A program made the translations under genes and the position numbers. A DNA stretch of 16,453 nt from an uncultured Colwellia sp. (lineage in GTDB: Bacteria; Pseudomonadota; Gammaproteobacteria; Enterobacterales; Alteromonadaceae), in assembly GCA_913020705.1 (NCBI GenBank), contig CAJWBY010000106.1, forward strand, positions 1 through 16,453, read 5' to 3'. The notes under the pieces were generated by a model, which ran no database searches, was not told where the DNA came from, and saw only the letters and a program-made list of their open reading frames with translations. Of this stretch, positions 8,376 to 16,453 are shown in pieces (positions within the stretch are counted from its first letter, which is position 1; each line of letters begins with the position of its first letter).

Positions 8376-8400
8376 AATAGGGCGTCAACTGCCCTATTTT
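8376..8400 (+). terminator. Terminator-like hairpin after parB
   Basis: The perfect 8-base stem AATAGGGC / GCCCTATT has a 7-base loop and runs into TTTTGTTG, so the U tract is short. It lies 36 bases after the parB stop and probably ends the mnmG-parB transcript. The left arm overlaps a competing 9-base stem (8346-8354 with 8373-8381). Confidence 0.7.
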
Positions 8401-8401
8401 G

Positions 8402-8429
8402 TTGCATTAACATCATAAATCAGTATACT
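8402..8429 (+). promoter_or_regulatory. Candidate sigma70 promoter P1 for the atp operon
   Basis: TTGCAT (8402-8407), a 16-base spacer and TATACT (8424-8429, five of six to consensus) lie just after the parB hairpin. A start near 8436 would give a leader of about 100 bases before atpI. The -35 is weak, so activity is inferred. Confidence 0.5.
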
Positions 8430-8455
8430 TGCGCTGACTTTTTGTAGTTAAAGTT

Positions 8456-8484
8456 TTTACTTTAAATAAAGAATGAATTATACG
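8456..8484 (+). promoter_or_regulatory. Candidate sigma70 promoter P2 for the atp operon
   Basis: TTTACT (four of six), a 17-base spacer and TATACG (four of six) lie 51 bases before atpI. The -35 falls in the right arm of a perfect inverted repeat TTAAAGT / ACTTTAA (8448-8465), which could be an operator or a leader hairpin. AT-rich DNA gives such matches easily. Confidence 0.3.
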
Positions 8485-8535
8485 AATTTCTTCGTTGTTT
8501 AATACATAGCTTTTAATCGAAATATTTGATAATTA

Positions 8536-9743
<1,208 letters not shown>

Positions 9744-9753
9744 TTGATTTTAT

Positions 9754-10033
<280 letters not shown>

Positions 10034-10078
10034 TTTTTAACTTATTTAACTGAAACGAATTCTATAGGAGGTACACAA

Positions 10079-10549
10079 ATGAATATTAATGCAACTATAA
10101 TTGGTCAATTAATCGCATTTGTCGTATTTGTAATTTTCTGCATGAAGTTTGTATGGCCACCACTTATGGCTGCCATCGAAGCTCGTCAAGCAACTATTGC
10201 TGACGGTCTTGCTGCTTCTGACCGTGCTGCTAAAGATCTTGAGCTTGCTCAAGCTAAAGCTACAGCACAACTCAAAGATGCGAAATCACAAGCAGCTGGT
10301 ATTATTGAAGCTGCAAAAAAACGTGAATCGCAAATTGTTGAAGAAGCTGCAGGAAAAGCTGAAGCCGAAAAAGCTAAAATATTAGCTTCTGGTCAAGCTG
10401 AAATAGAAACAGAACGTAACCAAGCTCGCGAAGAACTACGTCAACAAGTAGTTGTTTTAGCTGTAGCTGGTGCCGAGAAAATTCTTGAGCGTTCAATCGA
10501 TGCCGCTGCACATAGCGACATTTTAGATAAACTTGTAGCTGAACTTTAA
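10079..10549 (+). CDS. atpF: F1Fo ATP synthase subunit b (AtpF)
   Basis: Subunit b dimerises as the peripheral stalk linking Fo to delta and alpha. The 156 residues equal the E. coli length. One membrane helix spans about 5-26 ([20 protein letters not shown]), followed by the conserved [10 protein letters not shown]. The rest is a long charged, alanine-rich helix forming a right-handed coiled coil, ending in the delta-binding region near [11 protein letters not shown]. It has the full-consensus ribosome binding site AGGAGGT (10066-10072), six bases before the ATG. atpH starts 14 bases after its stop. Confidence 0.97.
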   Translation: MNINATIIGQLIAFVVFVIFCMKFVWPPLMAAIEARQATIADGLAASDRAAKDLELAQAKATAQLKDAKSQAAGIIEAAKKRESQIVEEAAGKAEAEKAKILASGQAEIETERNQAREELRQQVVVLAVAGAEKILERSIDAAAHSDILDKLVAEL

Positions 10550-10563
10550 GAGGGGAATGAGCT

Positions 10564-11112
10564 ATGTCTGAATTGACAACCGTCGCTCGTCCCTACGCTA
10601 AAGCAGCGTTCGATTTTGCTGTTGAAGCTAATGCGATAGACTCAAGCTCTATAACCAAGTGGTTAGAAATGCTTACGTTTGCCGCGGAAGTTTCAAAAGA
10701 CGACACTATTAAAGGTTTCCTTTCTGGTGGCGCATCAGCTGAGCAAGCACAGGACTTATTTTTAAAAGTTTGTGATGTTCAACTTGATAGCAACGGCCAA
10801 AACTTTGTTAAAGTTTTAGCTGAAAATGGACGCCTTTTGGTGCTACCACATGTTGTTGATCAATTTAGCGAATTAAAAGCTGAATATGAAAAAACTGCCA
10901 TTGTGGATGTAACGTCTGCTGTTGAATTAACAGCTGATAAATTAACTACATTAAGCGCCGCGCTTGAAAAGCGTTTGGCTCGTAAAGTAAAGCTTAATTG
11001 CAATGTTGACGCTAGTATCATGTCCGGTTTAATTATTAAATCTGGCGACATGGTAATTGATGGTTCAGTTAGAAATAAACTGAATCGTTTAGCAACAGCA
11101 ATGCAGTCATAG
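10564..11112 (+). CDS. atpH: F1Fo ATP synthase subunit delta (AtpH)
   Basis: Delta caps the F1 hexamer and attaches it to the b stalk. The 182-residue protein (E. coli 177) begins TVARPYAKAAFDFAVE, the conserved N-terminal helix that contacts alpha. It includes FVKVLAENGRLLVLP, and ends with the C-terminal signature VDASIMSGLIIKSGDMVIDGSVRNKLNRL. The start is preceded by GAGGGGA. An earlier ATG at 10557 is out of frame and stops after four codons, so 10564 is right. atpA follows after 25 bases. Confidence 0.97.
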   Translation: MSELTTVARPYAKAAFDFAVEANAIDSSSITKWLEMLTFAAEVSKDDTIKGFLSGGASAEQAQDLFLKVCDVQLDSNGQNFVKVLAENGRLLVLPHVVDQFSELKAEYEKTAIVDVTSAVELTADKLTTLSAALEKRLARKVKLNCNVDASIMSGLIIKSGDMVIDGSVRNKLNRLATAMQS

Positions 11113-11137
11113 CATTTAAGAGATAAGGGAACAGAGC

Positions 11138-12679
11138 ATGCAACTGAATTCCACTGAAATCGCTGAATTGATCAAGAATCGTATTGAACAATTCAATGTT
11201 GTCAGCGAAGCTCGTAATGAAGGTACTATCGTTTCTGTAACAGATGGTATCATTCGCATCCATGGTCTTGCTGATGTAATGCAAGGCGAGATGATCGAAC
11301 TTCCTGGTAGCCGTTTCGCTATCGCGTTAAACCTTGACCGTGATTCGGTCGGTGCGGTAGTAATGGGTCCATATGCTGATTTAGCAGAAGGGCAAAAAGT
11401 TAAGGGTACTGGCCGTATTTTGGAAGTACCTGTAGGACGTGGTTTATTAGGCCGCGTTGTAAACACTCTAGGTGAGCCTATTGATGGTAAAGGAACAATC
11501 GAAAACGATGGTTTCTCTCCTGTTGAAGTTCAAGCTCCGGGTGTAATCGAACGTAAATCTGTTGACCAACCAGTTCAAACGGGTATTAAGTCTATTGACT
11601 CAATGATCCCAATTGGACGTGGTCAACGTGAATTGATCATTGGTGACCGTCAAATCGGTAAGTCTGCAATTGCGTTAGATGCCATAATCAATCAAAAAGA
11701 TACTGGAATTAAGTGTGTATATGTAGCTATTGGCCAAAAAGCGTCAACAGTTGCTAACGTAGTACGTAAATTAGAAGAGCATGGCGCATTAGATAATACT
11801 ATTGTTGTTGTTGCCTCTGCTTCTGAAGCTGCTGCTTTACAATACTTAGCACCATACGCTGGTTGTTCAATGGGTGAATACTTCCGTGACCGCGGTGAAG
11901 ATGCACTAATCGTATATGATGATTTGTCAAAGCAAGCAGTTGCTTACCGTCAAATTTCTTTACTTTTACGTCGTCCTCCAGGTCGTGAAGCCTACCCAGG
12001 TGACGTATTTTTCTTACATAGCCGTTTATTAGAACGTGCTTCACGTGTAAACGAAGCTTATGTTGAAAACTTTACTAAAGGTGAAGTAAAAGGCCAAACT
12101 GGTTCTTTAACTGCATTACCTATTATCGAAACACAAGCGGGCGATGTTTCAGCATTCGTTCCGACTAACGTTATTTCGATTACTGATGGTCAAATTTTCT
12201 TAGAAGCTGATTTATTCAACTCAGGTATCCGCCCGGCTGTTAACGCTGGTTTATCGGTATCTCGTGTTGGTGGTGCAGCTCAAACTAAGATCATCAAGAA
12301 ATTAGGTGGTGGTATTCGTTTAGCGCTTGCTCAATACCGTGAATTAGCGGCATTCGCACAGTTTGCATCTGATTTAGATGACGCGACTCGTGCTCAATTA
12401 GAACATGGTCAACGTGTTACTGAATTGATGAAGCAAAACCAATACAGCCCGTTATCTGTTGCTGATACTGCAGTATCTTTATTTGCTGCTGAAAAAGGTT
12501 TCTTGAATGATGTAGCATTAAACAAAATCAATGATTTTGAAGCTGCATTACATACCTTTATCAACAATGACAGCGCTGAGTTGATGGCTAAAATCAACGA
12601 AACTGGTGGATACGATAAAGAAATCGAAGCAGGTTTAAGTGCAGCACTTGAAAAATTCAAGTCTACACAAACTTGGTAA
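11138..12679 (+). CDS. atpA: F1Fo ATP synthase subunit alpha (AtpA)
   Basis: Alpha makes the non-catalytic nucleotide sites and supplies an arginine finger to the catalytic sites of beta. The 513 residues equal the E. coli length. The N-terminal [19 protein letters not shown] is the delta-binding helix. A beta-barrel follows, then Walker A GDRQIGKS at 169-176. The arginine finger is R376 in [13 protein letters not shown]. The helical C-terminal domain ends FKSTQTW. AAGGGA precedes the ATG by seven bases. Walker A differs from E. coli GDRQTGKT at two tolerated positions. A weak hairpin lies in the gap before atpG. Confidence 0.98.
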   Translation: MQLNSTEIAELIKNRIEQFNVVSEARNEGTIVSVTDGIIRIHGLADVMQGEMIELPGSRFAIALNLDRDSVGAVVMGPYADLAEGQKVKGTGRILEVPVGRGLLGRVVNTLGEPIDGKGTIENDGFSPVEVQAPGVIERKSVDQPVQTGIKSIDSMIPIGRGQRELIIGDRQIGKSAIALDAIINQKDTGIKCVYVAIGQKASTVANVVRKLEEHGALDNTIVVVASASEAAALQYLAPYAGCSMGEYFRDRGEDALIVYDDLSKQAVAYRQISLLLRRPPGREAYPGDVFFLHSRLLERASRVNEAYVENFTKGEVKGQTGSLTALPIIETQAGDVSAFVPTNVISITDGQIFLEADLFNSGIRPAVNAGLSVSRVGGAAQTKIIKKLGGGIRLALAQYRELAAFAQFASDLDDATRAQLEHGQRVTELMKQNQYSPLSVADTAVSLFAAEKGFLNDVALNKINDFEAALHTFINNDSAELMAKINETGGYDKEIEAGLSAALEKFKSTQTW

Positions 12680-12680
12680 G

Positions 12681-12704
12681 AACTTTTTATTCATAAATAA
12701 AGTT
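12681..12704 (+). other. AU-rich hairpin between atpA and atpG
   Basis: Arms 12681-12691 (AACTTTTTATT) and 12696-12704 (AATAAAGTT) pair over nine bases with a two-base bulge and a four-base loop. They lie between the atpA stop and the atpG ribosome binding site GGAG (12707-12710). The structure is weak and may not be functional. Confidence 0.35.
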
Positions 12705-12717
12705 TCGGAGATAAGTC

Positions 12718-13578
12718 ATGGCCGGTGGTAAAGAGATAAAATCTAAGATCGCGAGTGTTAAAAACACTCAGAAGATCACTAGTGCTATGGAAATGGTTGC
12801 AGCCAGCAAGATGCGCAAAGCGCAGGAAGGCATGGCTGCCTCTCGTCCATACGCTGAGAATATACGAAACGTGATCGGTCATATCGCGCTTGGTAACTTG
12901 GAATATCGCCATCCTTATTTGGAAGAGCGTGAAGTCAAGCGTGTTGGTTATATCGTTGTGTCTACAGACCGTGGTTTGTGTGGTGGTTTAAACATTAATT
13001 TGTTTAAAAAAGTATTAGCTTCAGCAGCCCAATGGCAAGCTGAAGAAGCAGAAGTAGAATTTGCTGTTGTTGGTTCTAAAGCAACGTCATTTTTCAATAA
13101 TCTGAAAGCTAATGTTACTGCACAAGTTTCTGGTTTAGGCGACAGACCTTCACTTACCGATTTAATTGGTAGTGTGAAAGTCATGTTAAACGCTTATGAC
13201 AATGGTGAAATTGACAAACTATTTATTGTTTACAATAAATTTGTTAACACCATGACGCAAAAACCAACAATTGATCAACTTTTACCGTTACCTAAGTCAG
13301 ACGATGAAGCAATAAAACATCGTTGGGATTACATCTACGAACCAGATGCACAAGCAATGCTTGAGCAATTATTAGTTCGTTATGTTGAATCTCAAGTCTA
13401 TCAAGGTGTTGTTGAAAACATCGCCTGTGAACAAGCCGCTCGTATGGTTGCAATGAAATCTGCAACAGATAACGCAGGCGACTTAATTGATGACTTACAA
13501 TTGGTATACAACAAAGCACGTCAAGCAAGTATTACTCAAGAATTGGGTGAAATTGTTGCTGGTGCATCTGCTGTATAA
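12718..13578 (+). CDS. atpG: F1Fo ATP synthase subunit gamma (AtpG)
   Basis: Gamma is the central rotor shaft that couples c-ring rotation to catalysis in beta. The 286-residue protein (E. coli 287) starts [20 protein letters not shown], the conserved N-terminal half of the coiled coil. Its Rossmann-like middle has [17 protein letters not shown]. The C-terminal coil contains [21 protein letters not shown] and ends [15 protein letters not shown], as in E. coli. Its ribosome binding context CGGAGATAA is identical to that of atpE, seven bases before the ATG. atpD starts 45 bases after the stop. Confidence 0.98.
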   Translation: MAGGKEIKSKIASVKNTQKITSAMEMVAASKMRKAQEGMAASRPYAENIRNVIGHIALGNLEYRHPYLEEREVKRVGYIVVSTDRGLCGGLNINLFKKVLASAAQWQAEEAEVEFAVVGSKATSFFNNLKANVTAQVSGLGDRPSLTDLIGSVKVMLNAYDNGEIDKLFIVYNKFVNTMTQKPTIDQLLPLPKSDDEAIKHRWDYIYEPDAQAMLEQLLVRYVESQVYQGVVENIACEQAARMVAMKSATDNAGDLIDDLQLVYNKARQASITQELGEIVAGASAV

Positions 13579-13614
13579 CGGTAAAAGATTAGTTTTCGTT
13601 AAATTTAAATTTGA

Positions 13615-15009
<1,395 letters not shown>

Positions 15010-15017
15010 TTTGCTTG

Positions 15018-15066
15018 GAAGTTTTAGCTTAAATTTTACGCAGTAAATATTCTAAGCTAATACTTC
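15018..15066 (+). other. Long hairpin between atpD and atpC
   Basis: Arms GAAGTTTTAGCTTA (15018-15031) and TAAGCTAATACTTC (15053-15066) pair at 13 of 14 positions. The 21-base loop holds a further TTTAC/GTAAA stem (15035-15047). The hairpin ends six bases before the atpC ribosome binding site and has no T tract, so it is not a standard terminator. An RNA processing, stability or translation-control element is likely. Confidence 0.65.
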
Positions 15067-15083
15067 TACTTTAGGAGGTCAAA

Positions 15084-15506
15084 ATGTCAGCAATGACGGT
15101 AAATCTAAATGTAGTAAGTGCCGAAGAGGAATTATTCTCGGGACGCATTGAATCATTACAGATCACAGGTTCAGAAGGTGAATTAGGTATTATGCCTGGT
15201 CACGCACCTTTATTGACCTCACTAAAACCTGGTATGGCTCGTATTGTTAAATATGGCGGTGAGGAAGAAGTTATTTATCTTTCTGGTGGCATGTTAGAAG
15301 TTCAACCAAATAACGTAACTGTACTAGCTGATATAGCTGTACGTGCGGACGATTTGGAAGAGCAAGCAGTATTAGAAGCTAAGCAACGTGCAGAAGAAAA
15401 TATGAACGCTCATGGCGCTGATGTTGACTTTGCTGAAGTTGCTGCTGAATTAGCGCGAGTAACTGCGCAATTACGCGTAATACAAGCGACTAAGAAAAAA
15501 GTCTAG
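15084..15506 (+). CDS. atpC: F1Fo ATP synthase subunit epsilon (AtpC)
   Basis: Epsilon binds gamma and the c-ring and can inhibit ATP hydrolysis through its C-terminal helices. The 140-residue protein (E. coli 139) has an N-terminal beta-sandwich, with [20 protein letters not shown] and [14 protein letters not shown]. Two C-terminal helices span about residues 90-137. AGGAGGT (15073-15079) is four bases before the chosen ATG. An in-frame ATG three codons later would be too far from that site. A strong terminator follows, closing the operon. Confidence 0.97.
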   Translation: MSAMTVNLNVVSAEEELFSGRIESLQITGSEGELGIMPGHAPLLTSLKPGMARIVKYGGEEEVIYLSGGMLEVQPNNVTVLADIAVRADDLEEQAVLEAKQRAEENMNAHGADVDFAEVAAELARVTAQLRVIQATKKKV

Positions 15507-15540
15507 TTTTATAGATTAAGCACTAAGTTTTAGTGACTAA

Positions 15541-15577
15541 AAAGCGATATTTACTTTATGTAAACATCGCTTTTTTT
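15541..15577 (+). terminator. Rho-independent terminator of the atp operon
   Basis: AAAGCGAT-a-TTTAC pairs with GTAAA-c-ATCGCTTT: 13 base pairs with one internal mismatch, a five-base loop, and a seven-T run (15571-15577). It lies 34 bases after the atpC stop. A small hairpin CACTAA/TTAGTG (15521-15535) precedes it. Confidence 0.93.
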
Positions 15578-15762
15578 ATGTCTATAATTTAATACATAAA
15601 TTATCTGAATATTCATAACATTTAATATGTTGAGAAACCCAAACAGGAAATTTTTGATAAATTAACTATATAAATCTCCAAAAATAAAACCTGTAGTTTA
15701 TGTCCTATAACAAGGTTACAATATTTACACTTAACTAATAAAATCATTAAAACGGATAATTT
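15578..15762 (+). other. AT-rich leader upstream of glmU
   Basis: This 185-base gap follows the atp terminator and should hold the glmU promoter. The best -10 candidates are TATAAC (15706-15711) and TACAAT (15717-15722), neither with a good -35. The AT-only inverted repeat ATAATTTA/TAAATTAT (15584-15604) is probably a composition effect. I see no small open frame or RNA gene. Confidence 0.4.
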
Positions 15763-16453
15763 ATGTCTCTTTCAGTTGTTATTCTTGCTGCGGGTAAAGG
15801 TACACGCATGCGCTCTTCACTTCCTAAAGTACTGCATGAAGTTGCAAACAAACCAATGGTTGGACATGTTATTGATGCAGCTCGACAGTTAAATGCCGAA
15901 AACATATACATAATCTATGGTTTTGGTGGTGAAGCGCTTAAAGCAACATTAACTGAAAACACCTCAAATGATGATTTAATCTTTATTGAACAAAAAGAAC
16001 AGCTAGGTACAGGCCACGCTGTAGACATGGCTTCCTCTTCTATTAAAGATGATGAAGATGTTTTAGTTCTGTATGGTGATGTACCGCTCACCAAAGTGAG
16101 TACATTACAGAAATTATTAGATGTTAAACCGGATAATGGCATGGGTTTATTAACCGTTAACCTAGCTAATCCAAATGGATACGGTCGTATTATTCGTAAA
16201 GATAACTCAGTGGTCGGTATTATCGAACAAAAAGATGCTTCACCTGAACAGTTATTAATTAATGAGGCAAACACTGGAATTTTATTAGCTAATGGCAAAG
16301 ATTTGAAACGTTGGTTAGGCAATCTATCAAGTGATAACGCACAAGGAGAATATTACTTAACTGATATTATTGCGGCTTGTCATAATGAAGGGAAAGATAT
16401 CGCAACGGCACACCCTGATTCTGAAATTGAGGTTGAAGGTGCAAATAATCGAG
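15763..16453 (+). CDS. glmU: Bifunctional N-acetylglucosamine-1-phosphate uridyltransferase / glucosamine-1-phosphate acetyltransferase GlmU (5' part)
   Basis: GlmU makes UDP-N-acetylglucosamine for peptidoglycan and lipopolysaccharide. The frame is open from the ATG to the window end, giving 230 codons of an expected 450 or so. The visible part is the N-terminal uridyltransferase domain. It has the nucleotide-binding signature LAAGKGTRM (8-16), with the lysine of the [12 protein letters not shown] loop. EQLGTGHAV and YGDVPL follow, the latter with the metal-binding Asp106. NPNGYGRI comes next, and the domain closes with EVEGANNR, whose N228 corresponds to the second metal ligand. The acetyltransferase beta-helix lies outside the window. 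Position after atpC is the standard gammaproteobacterial order. The ribosome binding site is weak (CGGATAATTT). Confidence 0.96.
   Translation, partial: MSLSVVILAAGKGTRMRSSLPKVLHEVANKPMVGHVIDAARQLNAENIYIIYGFGGEALKATLTENTSNDDLIFIEQKEQLGTGHAVDMASSSIKDDEDVLVLYGDVPLTKVSTLQKLLDVKPDNGMGLLTVNLANPNGYGRIIRKDNSVVGIIEQKDASPEQLLINEANTGILLANGKDLKRWLGNLSSDNAQGEYYLTDIIAACHNEGKDIATAHPDSEIEVEGANNR

Noticed and set aside
10149..10385. A 78-codon + strand frame, very rich in Leu and Lys, inside atpF.
   Set aside because: It is the +1 frame of the Ala/Lys/Glu-rich coiled coil of subunit b. Its composition is fully explained by that.
11116..11466. A 116-codon open frame on the minus strand over the start of atpA.
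   Set aside because: It is a shadow of the highly conserved alpha-subunit coding sequence.
12037..12052. A parS-like sequence in atpA centred on CACGTG (TGCTTCAC / GTGTAAAC).
   Set aside because: Only about 12 of 16 positions match the TGTTTCACGTGAAACA consensus and the right half is poor. It is explained by the conserved alpha-subunit peptide RASRVN.
15584..15604. An inverted repeat ATAATTTA/TAAATTAT upstream of glmU.
   Set aside because: It is composed only of A and T in a very AT-rich gap, with no associated element. It is likely chance.
15915..16322. A 135-codon open frame on the minus strand.
   Set aside because: It lies entirely within glmU, whose frame encodes recognisable motifs. 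The antisense product matches nothing I know and has no ribosome binding site context.

Overview
The window is a chromosomal core region of a low-GC gammaproteobacterium. It holds the tail of yidD, then yidC, mnmE and mioC, a replication origin, then mnmG, rsmG, parA, parB, the complete F-type ATP synthase operon atpIBEFHAGDC, and the 5' part of glmU. All genes lie on the + strand. This is the classic origin neighbourhood of Enterobacteria, Vibrio and Alteromonadales. The proteins read like E. coli orthologues, but the DNA is AT-rich (judged by eye). I infer a marine Alteromonadales member, possibly Colwelliaceae (Colwellia/Thalassotalea type); the genus is a guess from memory.

Bases 1-3625 carry the membrane insertase YidC, which ends in a strong terminator, then mnmE with its own likely promoter, then the small flavodoxin-like gene mioC. 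The gene-free stretch 3626-4060 is oriC. It has a perfect DnaA box, several near-perfect boxes, an AT-rich unwinding element with GATC-anchored 13-mers next to mnmG, and a dense cluster of GATC (Dam/SeqA) sites that spills into mioC and mnmG.

Bases 4061-8340 form a tightly spaced set, mnmG-rsmG-parA-parB. It combines tRNA wobble modification (MnmG, partner of MnmE), 16S rRNA methylation (RsmG) and origin segregation (ParA/ParB). It ends in a terminator-like hairpin, followed by a leader with two candidate promoters for the atp operon.

Bases 8536-15506 encode all eight F1Fo subunits plus AtpI. Key catalytic and proton-path residues are present: the a-subunit Arg, c-subunit Asp, Walker motifs, beta catalytic Glu and alpha Arg finger. 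Intercistronic signals look tuned for unequal subunit output. There is a U-rich hexamer repeat before atpE and there are hairpins at the atpA/atpG and atpD/atpC junctions. A long terminator closes the operon, and glmU starts after a 256-base gap and runs off the window.

I see no mobile element, CRISPR, RNA gene, prophage or defence gene, and no disrupted reading frame. No undescribed multigene system is evident. The points worth a second look are regulatory: origin architecture, intercistronic RNA structures, and one residue substitution in YidC.
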